Made by a program: the position numbers and the translations under genes
DNA from: Planctomycetaceae bacterium
GTDB taxonomy: Bacteria; Planctomycetota; Planctomycetia; Planctomycetales; Planctomycetaceae
Assembly (NCBI GenBank): GCA_015485495.1
Contig: WFTL01000097.1
Span: 1 to 50,313, forward strand
Length of the DNA: 50,313 bases
Reading direction: 5' to 3'
Notes under the pieces: model-generated
Database searches by the model: none
What the model saw: only the letters and a program-made list of their open reading frames with translations
Told to the model about the DNA's origin: nothing
In this document: positions 37,578-46,347 of the stretch, piece after piece
Layout of the letters: every line of letters starts with the position of its first letter
How positions within the stretch are numbered: the stretch's first letter is position 1

Positions 37578-39011
37578 TCAGGTCTCCGAATCGCCTGTGT
37601 CGGCACCGCCGCGCAGCAGAATGTCGATCATGTTCTTCTTGTAGGCTTCCACGCCAGGCTGACCATACGGGTTGATTCCGATCAGTTCCCCTTCCACGAC
37701 CGTTGACAGCATCAGAAGCTGGAAAAGCTGCCCCAGAGAATGCGGCGTGATTCCCGGCAGTTTCAGATCGACCGTGGGACGCGCATCGGCCGCGTAGGCC
37801 TGACTGGTCCCGGCGATGGCTGCTTCCAGCACGGATGCCGGACTGTGACGGGCGAAGCGGTTCAGGTCGTCCGCGTCGTCTTCACGAAGCGGAATCTTCT
37901 GAGTCGGATGTCGGGGCGGACCGGGCAGCAGGTTGACAATCAGTTTGTCGCGACGACCTTCCTGATGCTGCTGGCCGCGGCTGTGCAGGTCGCGCGTATT
38001 GACCCCTGTGATCGGTGTGGCGCCGCGTTCCTGTTTGCCCAGGCTTTCCGCCAGAAGCTGATCGTACCACAGTCCCACAGCTTCCAGATGGCTGCCCCAT
38101 GTGGACAGAACGCGGATGGTCAGCCCGCGCTGCCGTTCCAGCAGATGACCGATGGCCGCATGACGGAGCACCGCGTTGTGTTCGAACGGAGCCGATCGGA
38201 AATGTTCGGTCATCTCGGCCGCGCCCTGCAGCAGACGGCGGATGTTGATTCCGCTGACTGCCGCCGGCAGCAGTCCCACTGCCGTGAGAACAGAAAAACG
38301 TCCGCCGATTCCTTCGGGAATCGAAAACACGTCGCGAAAGCCGGCCTGTTCCGCCAGTGTTCTGAGTCGACCGGTGGTTCCCGTGACGGGAACAATCAGA
38401 TCCTGAACGTCGCTGCTGAAATGCCGTTCCACGAAGGCCCTCAGATTCCGAAACGCGATGGCCGGTTCCAGCGTGCCTCCCGATTTGCTGATGACGATCA
38501 GAGCCGTCCTGCCGGCCGGGCCGTCTGAACCACAGCGGCGGACCCGGTTTTCCAGAAGGTCCAGCAGAGCCTGCTGACGATCGGAATCCACATTCCAGCC
38601 GGCAAAGTACAGACGCGGAATGCCTCCGCGTTCTTCCCGTGTTCGTTCATTGTGAAACGGGTCGGCCAGAGCTTCGAACAGGGCCCGCATTCCCATGTAG
38701 GAACCGCCGATACCGATCACCACCACGGTGTCGACCGTTTGCTGCAGACGGGTCGCGCAGCGTTCGATCTGAGCGATCAGGCTGTCGGCGCCGTTTTCCT
38801 TCATATCCTGAAGCAGACGGTCAGGCCAGTCGATGAAGGCGGCATCCAGAGGCTGTTTCTGCGGCGATGCGGTGCAGCCTTCCGCCGCCCGACGCGCGTC
38901 CTGCAGCACCGCTTCCCGAGCCTCCGGCAGCCCCGCTTCCAGGGCCGCTCTGTCCGGTTCCGGCAGCGTCTTCAAAGCCGCGTGCAGGTCGCAGGTGATC
39001 AGTTCCGACAT
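37578..39011 (-). CDS. pgi: Glucose-6-phosphate isomerase
   Basis: A 477-residue cytoplasmic enzyme that interconverts glucose 6-phosphate and fructose 6-phosphate. Recognisable are VVVIGIGGSYMGMRALFEAL, VISKSGGTLEP in the sugar-phosphate-binding SIS fold, and the C-terminal NPYGQPGVEAYK containing the catalytic Lys. AGAAGG lies just before the ATG. It heads a three-gene unit with the UPF0173 hydrolase and the PPP phosphatase. It is separated from rpsD upstream by a terminator. Confidence 0.95.
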   Translation of the reverse strand: MSELITCDLHAALKTLPEPDRAALEAGLPEAREAVLQDARRAAEGCTASPQKQPLDAAFIDWPDRLLQDMKENGADSLIAQIERCATRLQQTVDTVVVIGIGGSYMGMRALFEALADPFHNERTREERGGIPRLYFAGWNVDSDRQQALLDLLENRVRRCGSDGPAGRTALIVISKSGGTLEPAIAFRNLRAFVERHFSSDVQDLIVPVTGTTGRLRTLAEQAGFRDVFSIPEGIGGRFSVLTAVGLLPAAVSGINIRRLLQGAAEMTEHFRSAPFEHNAVLRHAAIGHLLERQRGLTIRVLSTWGSHLEAVGLWYDQLLAESLGKQERGATPITGVNTRDLHSRGQQHQEGRRDKLIVNLLPGPPRHPTQKIPLREDDADDLNRFARHSPASVLEAAIAGTSQAYAADARPTVDLKLPGITPHSLGQLFQLLMLSTVVEGELIGINPYGQPGVEAYKKNMIDILLRGGADTGDSET

Positions 39012-39129
39012 GAACCTTCTTCACAGTTGAAACGAAATCGGCGGCCGGCCACCTTACACGATCTTTCGGACACCGTCACGCGACTCCCGGCTGACGGCTG
39101 CGTCCGGTTCGTCCGCCAGCCCAACAGAA

Positions 39130-39156
39130 ACAGGACGCCCGCGGGGGGCGTCCTGT
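39130..39156 (-). terminator. Rho-independent terminator of rpsD
   Basis: Perfect 11-bp arms (ACAGGACGCCC / GGGCGTCCTGT) around a 5-nt loop, 48 bp after the rpsD stop. On the minus strand the stem is followed by TTTCTGTT. It is the most classical intrinsic terminator in the window. Confidence 0.8.
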
Positions 39157-39204
39157 GATACTGGCTGAACCGGTCGAAATGCAGCAGGTCGGCACAGCGT
39201 TCGG

Positions 39205-39813
39205 TCAGCGCGACAGAAATGCCACCACCTGTCCGACATCCACGGACAGCGTCACATCGTCGTAAGTCGGTTCGGCTTTGATGGTCGCTTCCAGTTTGTT
39301 TTCGTCGAAACTGATCCAGTCCGTCTGCGGCAGTGTCGACGCTTCCACAACGCTTTTGTACAGGCGCTGCACATTGGGGCGGTTTCGCACCGAAATGACG
39401 TCGCCCGGACGCACCATGATACCAGGCCGGTCGACGGTGACTCCGTTGAGCTGAAAGTGGCGGTGCACAATCCCCTGGCGGGCCTGAGGACGTGTGACCG
39501 TGAATCCGGCCCGGCGGACCACGTTGTCCAGACGCCGCTCACAGATGAGCAGAAGCTGCTCACCGGTGTTGCCTTTCATTCTTCGTGCTTTGTCGAAGTA
39601 GCGTCTGAGCTGACGGTCGCGCAGGCCATAGAAGAACTTGATCTTCTGTTTTTCCGCCAGACCGATTCCGTAGTTGGTCGGTTTCTTGCGCCGCCGATGC
39701 ATTCCCGGCGGATACTCTTTTCGTTCCAGCGCCTTGATGCTGCCGCTGGATTCGTAAACATTGACGCCCAGGCGTCGGTTGATGCGTCCTTTCGGACCGG
39801 TGTAACGTCCCAT
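39205..39813 (-). CDS. rpsD: 30S ribosomal protein S4
   Basis: A 202-residue primary 16S rRNA-binding protein. It starts MGRYTGPKGRINRRLG and carries the S4 RNA-binding domain (about residues 90-152) with ERRLDNVVRRAGF and RPGDVISVRN. The N-terminal part lacks the four zinc-binding cysteines of some S4 proteins, so it is the zinc-free form. The longer open frame to 39909 adds unconserved residues; the start at 39813 matches the family. It stands alone, not next to rpsK, rpsM, rpoA or rplQ, and ends at its own terminator. Confidence 0.96.
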   Translation of the reverse strand: MGRYTGPKGRINRRLGVNVYESSGSIKALERKEYPPGMHRRRKKPTNYGIGLAEKQKIKFFYGLRDRQLRRYFDKARRMKGNTGEQLLLICERRLDNVVRRAGFTVTRPQARQGIVHRHFQLNGVTVDRPGIMVRPGDVISVRNRPNVQRLYKSVVEASTLPQTDWISFDENKLEATIKAEPTYDDVTLSVDVGQVVAFLSR

Positions 39814-40175
39814 GTGTTTCAGAACCTTCGAAAATCGTGATGCTCTGTACCGCCGTGAAGCCACACGCTCCACCGCCGTCTTCTCAGAGTCCGACTGATG
39901 CCCGAACACCCGCCCGAACAGCTTCAGTCACCGTACTCGACAGGCAGAACCCTGCGGGGGTCTGCGTACAGAGAAGCCGGATGCCCGGCCGGTTCCTTCC
40001 GGATTCCGACCGCGATCCGGGACGGAAGACTATCGGTGAATCGTTCCGGATTCAACAGCAGTCGACCGTGCTTCACCAGGTTCGCGGCGGCTTTTTCCAC
40101 CGGCTGTGAACCCGGCGGTGTCTTCCGGTTCATCCGGTCGACGCCGTCCCGTCTGCCGGTCGTCTGTCCCGGCGA
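39814..40175. other. 362-bp divergent region between rpsD and hemH
   Basis: No gene is apparent. It should hold the promoters of rpsD (minus) and hemH (plus). A short direct repeat, CCCGAACA twice at 12-bp spacing near 39900-39923, and TTCCGGATTC twice further on were noted; neither matches a known box. Confidence 0.4.
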
Positions 40176-41267
40176 ATGCCTGAGAAAGTTTCGAACGTGA
40201 CCGGTGACGCGGCTCCCTACGACGCTCTGCTGCTTCAGTCCTTCGGCGGTCCGGAAGGCCCCGACGATGTCATTCCGTTTCTTGAGAATGTCCTGCGCGG
40301 GCGCGGGGTGCCCGCATCGAGAATGCGGGAAGTGGCCGAACACTATCAGCGTTTCGGCGGAGTCAGTCCCATCAACGGGCACTGTCGGGAACTGATCGCC
40401 GCTCTGAAAACGGAACTGGCCTGTCACGAGATCCACCTGCCCGTCTACTGGGGCAACCGCAACTGGCATCCGTTTCTGGAAGACACGCTGCGTCAGATGA
40501 AAAGCGACGGCATCCGCCGCGTTCTGACCATCGTTACGTCGGCTTTCGCCAGTTATTCCGGATGCCGTCAGTACCGTGAAGACATTGTCCGCTGTGCGGA
40601 AGCGGCGGGCGCAGCCGATCTGCAGATCGATCGGCTGAGAATGTTTTACAATCACCCGGATTTCATCGAGACGATTGCCGAAAACACGGGCCGGGCCATG
40701 AGCGATGTGACGGCCGCCTGTCGCGAATCGGACCGCGTGCCGCGTGTGATCTTCACGGCCCACAGCATTCCTCTGACCATGGCCGCCTGCTGTGACTACG
40801 AACAGCAGCTTCGGGAAACCTGCCGGCTGGTGGCGGAACGACTGAATCTGCCGGCCGACCGCTGGGAGCTGGCGTGGCAGAGTCGCAGCGGGCGTCCGGA
40901 AGATCCCTGGCTGGAACCGGACATCTGCGAGGTGATCGAATCCGCAGACGTTCAGAAAGATCCCTGTCTGGTGATTTCCCCGGTGGGGTTTCTTTCCGAC
41001 CACATCGAAGTGCTGTACGACCTGGATGTCGAAGCCGCTCAGGCGTGCGAACGCAAAGGTCTGGCGATGCGCCGCGCGGCCACTCCGGGGACCCATCCGC
41101 GCTTCATCACCATGCTCCGACGCCTCATTCAGGAACGCCTGTTCGGCCATCCTCGCGATGCCGTCGGCCGGTTCGGACCTCATCACGACGAATGTCCGGC
41201 CGACTGCTGCCTGTCCGGCCGTTCGCGGCCAGACTGTTCGCCGTCGGACCGGCTGCGGCGGGACTGA
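40176..41267 (+). CDS. hemH: Ferrochelatase
   Basis: A 363-residue enzyme that inserts Fe(II) into protoporphyrin IX (or into coproporphyrin III in the coproporphyrin-dependent pathway) to make heme. Typical stretches are ALLLQSFGGPEGPDDVIPF, the metal-site His in FTAHSIP, and the conserved GFLSDHIEVLYDLD with its Glu. The C-terminal tail contains Cys340, Cys344, Cys345 and Cys354 (CPADCC ... PDC), a spacing that could bind a metal or [2Fe-2S] cluster as reported for some other ferrochelatases. Heme supply fits the many c- and b-type hemes encoded nearby. The start is the ATG at 40176; a GTG at 40197 is possible. Confidence 0.93.
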   Translation: MPEKVSNVTGDAAPYDALLLQSFGGPEGPDDVIPFLENVLRGRGVPASRMREVAEHYQRFGGVSPINGHCRELIAALKTELACHEIHLPVYWGNRNWHPFLEDTLRQMKSDGIRRVLTIVTSAFASYSGCRQYREDIVRCAEAAGAADLQIDRLRMFYNHPDFIETIAENTGRAMSDVTAACRESDRVPRVIFTAHSIPLTMAACCDYEQQLRETCRLVAERLNLPADRWELAWQSRSGRPEDPWLEPDICEVIESADVQKDPCLVISPVGFLSDHIEVLYDLDVEAAQACERKGLAMRRAATPGTHPRFITMLRRLIQERLFGHPRDAVGRFGPHHDECPADCCLSGRSRPDCSPSDRLRRD

Positions 41268-41408
41268 TGCGTCTGCTGCGGGCGCCGCGGAAACGAAACC
41301 CGGGGGAATGTCCCGATCGTTCGGGAATTTCAGATTCTTCAGGACGGAACAGGCGGCAGTCCGTATGATTCCCGCGGCGCCGCAGCGGACGTGTGATAAT
41401 GTTTCTCA

Positions 41409-41428
41409 GGGCGCCGTACGTAGCGCCC
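41409..41428 (+). terminator. Hairpin between hemH and the ABC exporter
   Basis: GGGCGC and GCGCCC flank CGTACGTA, giving a stable stem 142 bp after the hemH stop and 29 bp before the natA-type start. It could end the hemH message or form leader structure in the exporter message. No T-run follows. Confidence 0.35.
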
Positions 41429-41456
41429 GGACCATGGCCCCTCATGGCTTCGACGG

Positions 41457-42239
41457 ATGATTCGCGTTCACGGACTGACCCGGGAATTCCACGATTTCAG
41501 CGGCGGCACGTTTCGCGCCCTGGATGATGTTTCGTTCGATGTGCGTCCGGGAGAGATTTTCGGGCTGCTGGGGCCGAACGGAGCCGGCAAGACGACCTGT
41601 CTGCGCATTCTGAGCACGGTTCTGAAGCCCACCCGCGGACTGGCGGAAGTGGCCGGGCACAATGTGATGACCGATCCGGAAGGCGTCCGCCGCCGCATCG
41701 GTTTCATGTCGGGCAACACCGGAATCTACGACCGGATGACGGCCTTCGAAATGGTCGAATACTTCGGAAAACTGTACGGAATTCCGGATGACCGGCTGTA
41801 TGCCCGCATCGATGAAATCTTCGATGTGCTGCAGATGAACGAAATCCGGCACCGCACCGGCGGCAAAATGTCGACCGGAATGAAGCAGAAGGTGTCCATC
41901 GCCCGGACGATTGTCCACGATCCTCCGGTCATCATCTTCGATGAACCGACATCGGGTCTGGATGTGCTGGTTGCCCGCAATGTCCTTGACGCCGTGGAAG
42001 CTCTGCGGGATCAGGGCAAGTGCATCATTTATTCGACGCACATCATGAGCGAAGTGCAGAAGCTGTGCGAACGGATCGCCATCATTCATCGCGGCCGCAT
42101 TCTGGCCTGCGGACACCTGCAGCAGATGATTCGCGACCATGGCCGGTCCGACGTGGAAGACCTGTTTTTCGATCTCATCCGGCAGCACGACGCGGCCTTT
42201 CCTGTCGAAAACGATTCTGATCCGGCCGTGCCGGCGTGA
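41457..42239 (+). CDS. ABC transporter ATP-binding protein, NatA-like
   Basis: A 260-residue ATPase. Walker A is GPNGAGKTT, the signature motif is [13 protein letters not shown], Walker B is [12 protein letters not shown] and the switch His is in YSTHIMSE. The order and the ABC-2 permease that follows place it in the NatA/drug-export group, so it energises efflux, perhaps of sodium or a small molecule. The ATG sits in GGATGATT, overlapping the stop of an 8-codon open frame (41434-41460). The next gene overlaps its stop region or starts 18 bp later, depending on the start chosen. Confidence 0.92.
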   Translation: MIRVHGLTREFHDFSGGTFRALDDVSFDVRPGEIFGLLGPNGAGKTTCLRILSTVLKPTRGLAEVAGHNVMTDPEGVRRRIGFMSGNTGIYDRMTAFEMVEYFGKLYGIPDDRLYARIDEIFDVLQMNEIRHRTGGKMSTGMKQKVSIARTIVHDPPVIIFDEPTSGLDVLVARNVLDAVEALRDQGKCIIYSTHIMSEVQKLCERIAIIHRGRILACGHLQQMIRDHGRSDVEDLFFDLIRQHDAAFPVENDSDPAVPA

Positions 42240-42256
42240 CGGAGACAGGGGCTTTC

Positions 42257-44677
42257 ATGAGCTGGAAAAACGTCAGACTCGTCTTTCTGAGGGAAGTCCG
42301 GGATCAGTTGCGCGATCGCCGCACGCTGTTCATGATCACGATCCTCCCGGTGCTGCTGTATCCTCTGCTGGGGCTGGGCCTCATCGAAATGATGCTCACC
42401 TTCAGTGAACAGCGGCGGACCATCGTGGTGCTCCAGGCCGCCCACCTGCCCGCGGAGCCGGCCTTTCTCACTGCCGACCGGATCGACGGGCGGTGGCTGG
42501 GAGACGAAAGCGGTCCGCCGCTGACTGTCATCACGGACCGCTCTGACAGTCAGGAACCGGACATCGTTCGAATCGGCAGCCGCACACGCGACCGCGCAGA
42601 CGTTCTTCGCGATGCCCGCACTCTCGCCGAAGCCGTTCGCCGCCACAGCGGTTCCTCCGATGCACCGGCCGGCCGGAACGATTCCGGTGCGCCGGGCGAT
42701 CTGAGCACGCAGTTTCGAAACAGCGGAATCGATGCGCTCATCGTGGTCCCCCCGGGGTACGCGGACGCCGTCGGCCGGATGCGTGTTTATCTGAAGAAGT
42801 CTTCTTCGACGGCGGCCGGTGCGCCGGAACCGCCTCCGCCGCTGATCGTGGTGCGGAACAGCGCCGATGACCGATCGGTGATGGCGTTTTCCATCGTGCA
42901 GTCCGCATTGAGAAACTGGGAAGCCGCGCTGCGGGAATCGCTTCTGCAGGATGTGGACCTGCCCCGGTCCGTGCTGACGCCCGCCCGGCTGCAGTGGGTC
43001 GAAGTCGCTGACGGTGACCAGGTTTCTGCGAACATCTGGAGCAAGCTGATACCGGCGCTGCTGGTTGTGATGACCCTGACGGGCGCCTTTTATCCGGCCG
43101 TCGATCTGGGGGCCGGTGAAAAAGAACGCGGCACGATGGAAACACTGCTGATCAGTCCGGCGCGGCGGATCGAACTGGTTCTGGGGAAGTTTCTGACCGT
43201 CATGCTGTTCAGCATCGGTTCGGCTCTGATGAATCTTGCCAGCATGGCCGTCACGGGACGCCAGATGGCCTCGGCCATGGGAGCCGGGCTGGCGGAGTCC
43301 TTCCGGCTGCAGTTTCCTCCTGTGTCCGCTCTCATCTGGGTTTTCCTGCTGCTGCTTCCCCTGGCGGCTCTGTTCAGTGCCCTCTGTCTGGCTCTGGCGA
43401 CCTTCGCCCGTTCCACGAAAGAAGGTCAGTACTATCTGACGCCCCTGCTGATGGTCGTGATGGGGCTGACGCTGTTCTGTCTGTCTCCCACTGTCCAGAT
43501 CGCTCCGATGTACAGCGTGCTGCCGGTGGTGAATGTGGCTCTGCTGCTGAAGGGACTGCTGGCGGCATCCGGGCAGGCCGCAGCTCTGGCCGCCTGGGCG
43601 ATTCCCGTTCTGGTTACCAGCATCGGTTACAGCATTCTGGCTTTGTGGTGGGCCATCGATCTGTACAACAACGAGAACGTGCTGTTTCGCGAATCGGAAA
43701 AATTCGAACTGCGGGCCTGGCTGAGACATCTGATGCGTCCGCGCGATGCGGTGCCCGCATTTTCCGAAGCCGTGTTCTGTTTCATCGGCATTCTGCTGCT
43801 GCAGTGGGCGTGGATGAATTTCGTGAGACCCGACCTGAATCTGCCGGCGGACCGGCTGCAGCAGAAGCTGCTGCAGATGCTCACCGTCCAGCAGCTTGTG
43901 ACAATCGCCTGTCCGGCCGTGTTCATGGGCATTCTGCTGACCACCAGTCCGCGGGCCACGTTTCGCCTGCGCCGCCCGGCTGTGTCGGATCTGCTGACCG
44001 GTGTGGTGCTCGCCGTCCTGGTGCATCCGCTGAGTGTGGAGCTGAATCACTTTCTCATGGAACAGGGCGTGTTTCCCGAACTGCCGGAAGCGGTCGGCCG
44101 TGTCCAGGCACTGATGGCCAGTCGCGAGCAGCCGCTGTGGGTTCTTCTTGCGGCGTTCGCCGTCGTTCCGGGAATCTGTGAAGAGCTGGCCTTTCGAGGA
44201 TTCATTTTGAGCGGCCTGGCACGCGGGGGGCGGCTGGGAATCGCCATTGTGCTTTCGTCGATGATGTTCGGCGCCATGCACATGATTCCTCAGCAGGTGT
44301 TCAACACATCGCTTCTGGGACTGCTCATCGGTCTGCTGGCCGTCCGCAGCCGCAGCCTGTTTCCCGTGATCCTGTTCCACATCACGAACAACGTGCTGGG
44401 CCTTCTGTATGCGCGATCGGAGTTTCTTCCGGCGGACGGACTGCTGTTCACTCACGACGGCCAGACGCTCCGGTACCGGCTGCCGCTGCTGCTGATATGC
44501 AGCGTTCTTTCCGGCATCCTGACGGTCCGCATGATTCGCGACCTGGTCCGGGAACAGGAAGCCCGCCGACGGGGAAAACTGCGGCCCTACACAGAACCGA
44601 CTTCGTCCGGCCGCCTGAAGACTGCCGAAGAAACGTCTGCGGCGGCCCCCGTATCGTCTCCGGCGCGGTCGGACTGA
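42257..44677 (+). CDS. ABC-2 permease fused to a CPBP (CAAX-type) intramembrane protease, NatB-like
   Basis: An 806-residue membrane protein. Residues about 1-500 are an ABC-2 permease of the NatB type: one helix (ITILPVLLYPLLGLGL), a large extracytoplasmic part (about 50-260), then a bundle starting LIPALLVVMTLTGAFYPAVD with GEKERGTMETLLISP. Residues about 560-790 are a CPBP/Rce1-type protease with EELAFRG (Glu642, Glu643, Arg647), FxxxH (Phe671-His675) and HxxxN (His708-Asn712), all catalytic residues intact. I chose the ATG at 42257, which has GGAGACAGGGG upstream; a GTG at 42236 overlaps the ATPase stop. The fused protease may process the exported substrate or the transporter itself; this is inferred. 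Confidence 0.9.
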   Translation: MSWKNVRLVFLREVRDQLRDRRTLFMITILPVLLYPLLGLGLIEMMLTFSEQRRTIVVLQAAHLPAEPAFLTADRIDGRWLGDESGPPLTVITDRSDSQEPDIVRIGSRTRDRADVLRDARTLAEAVRRHSGSSDAPAGRNDSGAPGDLSTQFRNSGIDALIVVPPGYADAVGRMRVYLKKSSSTAAGAPEPPPPLIVVRNSADDRSVMAFSIVQSALRNWEAALRESLLQDVDLPRSVLTPARLQWVEVADGDQVSANIWSKLIPALLVVMTLTGAFYPAVDLGAGEKERGTMETLLISPARRIELVLGKFLTVMLFSIGSALMNLASMAVTGRQMASAMGAGLAESFRLQFPPVSALIWVFLLLLPLAALFSALCLALATFARSTKEGQYYLTPLLMVVMGLTLFCLSPTVQIAPMYSVLPVVNVALLLKGLLAASGQAAALAAWAIPVLVTSIGYSILALWWAIDLYNNENVLFRESEKFELRAWLRHLMRPRDAVPAFSEAVFCFIGILLLQWAWMNFVRPDLNLPADRLQQKLLQMLTVQQLVTIACPAVFMGILLTTSPRATFRLRRPAVSDLLTGVVLAVLVHPLSVELNHFLMEQGVFPELPEAVGRVQALMASREQPLWVLLAAFAVVPGICEELAFRGFILSGLARGGRLGIAIVLSSMMFGAMHMIPQQVFNTSLLGLLIGLLAVRSRSLFPVILFHITNNVLGLLYARSEFLPADGLLFTHDGQTLRYRLPLLLICSVLSGILTVRMIRDLVREQEARRRGKLRPYTEPTSSGRLKTAEETSAAAPVSSPARSD

Positions 44678-44683
44678 AACGTC

Positions 44684-46291
44684 TCAGCGCGACGGCTCCG
44701 CTGCCTCTGCAGGGGCCTGCCATTCTTCCAGCAGCGCTTCCACACGCGCCCGGTTGAAGTGTTCGGGCATGTCTTCATCCTGATGAGCCAGCAGGTCGTC
44801 CAGAGTCAGTCGGCGCGATGGCACGCCGTCGGCCGGGATGTCGGCATGAGCGGTCCAGGCGATGGCGTTCAGCACCAGGGTGCGGAAATCGTCGTGTCCC
44901 CAGTTCCAGTGGAAATGGCCGCCCGTGATTCCAAAGCCGCGGCCATGATCGGGACGTTCGCAGGCCCACGCCACGGTCTGTGGTTCTCGTCGTTCCAGAA
45001 CCGCGGCCCGGACATGGGGATTGTTGCTGTGAGGACCGTCGGGGCGTTTCAGAGTCTTTTCCGGAGGCAGATCGCTCAGAATGGCCGTCACCGACGCCGG
45101 ACCGTCGGTGAACCGCATGTGATAATACCACTCATCCCGCAGCGTGAACGGGGCCACTCCGCGCGTGACAGGGTGCGGCGGCAGCCGGTCGAACCGGGCC
45201 GTCCAGTGAGGATTGACGGACCAGTCCGTTTCGAAATACCCGCCGATCCAGTTCAGGAAGGCATTCCCGGACGGTCCTTTCGGCACTTCCACGCCGTAGT
45301 GAATGCACACCATGCCGATGCCGCGTTTCTGAAGCTGCTGCAGCCGGTCCAGATGCGCGTTGAAGGGGTGTCCCTGGCCGCCGTCGGCGTACACGACGAT
45401 CGTGTCGGCGAAATCCAGAAAGCCGTCGTCTTCCGGCCAGCCGCCGGAATGGACGCTCGCCTGGATATTCAGACCGCTGCTGTTCAGCGCATCGGCCAGA
45501 AGCAGGCAGCCGGCCCGATGTTCGTGGGCGCCGAAACCGTGGCTGGGCCGGCCGGCGATGAATGCCACGCGCCGCCGTGACGGCAGTCGCTTCAGACGGA
45601 TGTTTCGGAACTGTACCGTCATGGGGGGGCCGGTGTGAATCTGCAGGGCCAGCAGGCCGGCTGCCCGCCGTTCCTGCAGGTCGTTGTCCACCACGTCGAT
45701 CGTCTGCTGTCCGTTGATGAAATGCCGCAGCCGATATCCGACCGCTTCGATGCGGTAGTGATTCCAGTCTTCCTTCCGAATGTGTGTCTGCAGTTCTTTG
45801 CTGTCGGCGAAAGACGTCACAACGGTCTTTCGGAACTGACCGCCGCGGCGCGTCAGTTCTGTCCGCTGCCCGCGTTCGGCCAGAATGCCGCGAAACCGTT
45901 CTCCGTACAGAATGCCCGAATAGTTGTCGCCGGCTTCCAGATCGGCCTGGTAGCCGCCCACCGACCACGGAACACCCGGCACTTCGAAACTGCGGTACTG
46001 GATTCCGGAATTGCCATCGACGATGCGGTATTCCAGTTCCAGTTCGAAATCGGCCACGTCGCCGCCGCGCCAGATGAGAAAACTGTTGCGTTTCAGCGGA
46101 GCTTCGGCCGTGGTTCGTCCGGTGATGGCACCGTCTTCCACCGACCACAGATTCGGATCGCCGTCCCAGCCGCTGAGTGTTTTTCCGTCGAACAGATTCT
46201 GCCAGACCGGCTCTTCAGCACGCACACCGAATCCGGAACCGATCACAGCAGCACCGACCAGGATGACAGACAGACGCAATCCAGCAGTCAT
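44684..46291 (-). CDS. Secreted DUF1080 (3-keto-disaccharide hydrolase-type) plus ThuA-like protein
   Basis: A 535-residue protein. A signal peptide (MTAGLRLSVILVGAAVIG, cleavage near GVRAEE) is followed by a DUF1080 domain (about 28-225) with WQNLFDGKTLSGWDG, ISAB-like WRGGDVADFELELEYRI and a concanavalin-like fold, then a ThuA-like domain (about 232-485) with VAFIAGRPSHGFGAHEH and GGHFHWNWGHDDF. DUF1080 proteins include 3-keto-glycoside hydrolases; ThuA-like domains belong to trehalose/sugar utilisation. The ATG at 46291 gives the proper signal peptide; the upstream ATG at 46351 does not. It is third in a minus-strand run after the isomerase and propeller genes. Confidence 0.88.
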   Translation of the reverse strand: MTAGLRLSVILVGAAVIGSGFGVRAEEPVWQNLFDGKTLSGWDGDPNLWSVEDGAITGRTTAEAPLKRNSFLIWRGGDVADFELELEYRIVDGNSGIQYRSFEVPGVPWSVGGYQADLEAGDNYSGILYGERFRGILAERGQRTELTRRGGQFRKTVVTSFADSKELQTHIRKEDWNHYRIEAVGYRLRHFINGQQTIDVVDNDLQERRAAGLLALQIHTGPPMTVQFRNIRLKRLPSRRRVAFIAGRPSHGFGAHEHRAGCLLLADALNSSGLNIQASVHSGGWPEDDGFLDFADTIVVYADGGQGHPFNAHLDRLQQLQKRGIGMVCIHYGVEVPKGPSGNAFLNWIGGYFETDWSVNPHWTARFDRLPPHPVTRGVAPFTLRDEWYYHMRFTDGPASVTAILSDLPPEKTLKRPDGPHSNNPHVRAAVLERREPQTVAWACERPDHGRGFGITGGHFHWNWGHDDFRTLVLNAIAWTAHADIPADGVPSRRLTLDDLLAHQDEDMPEHFNRARVEALLEEWQAPAEAAEPSR

Positions 46292-46347
46292 GAACGATGA
46301 CTCCTCAGCAGAAACAGTGAAAAGGCAGGATTCGGTGACAGTCCGAA

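Noticed and set aside
39924-41186. 420-codon open frame on the minus strand
   Set aside because: It is antisense to hemH and extends into the divergent promoter region; no motifs.
42086-44455. 789-codon open frame on the minus strand
   Set aside because: It is antisense to the ABC permease-protease gene; very high Gln, His and Arg and no family match.
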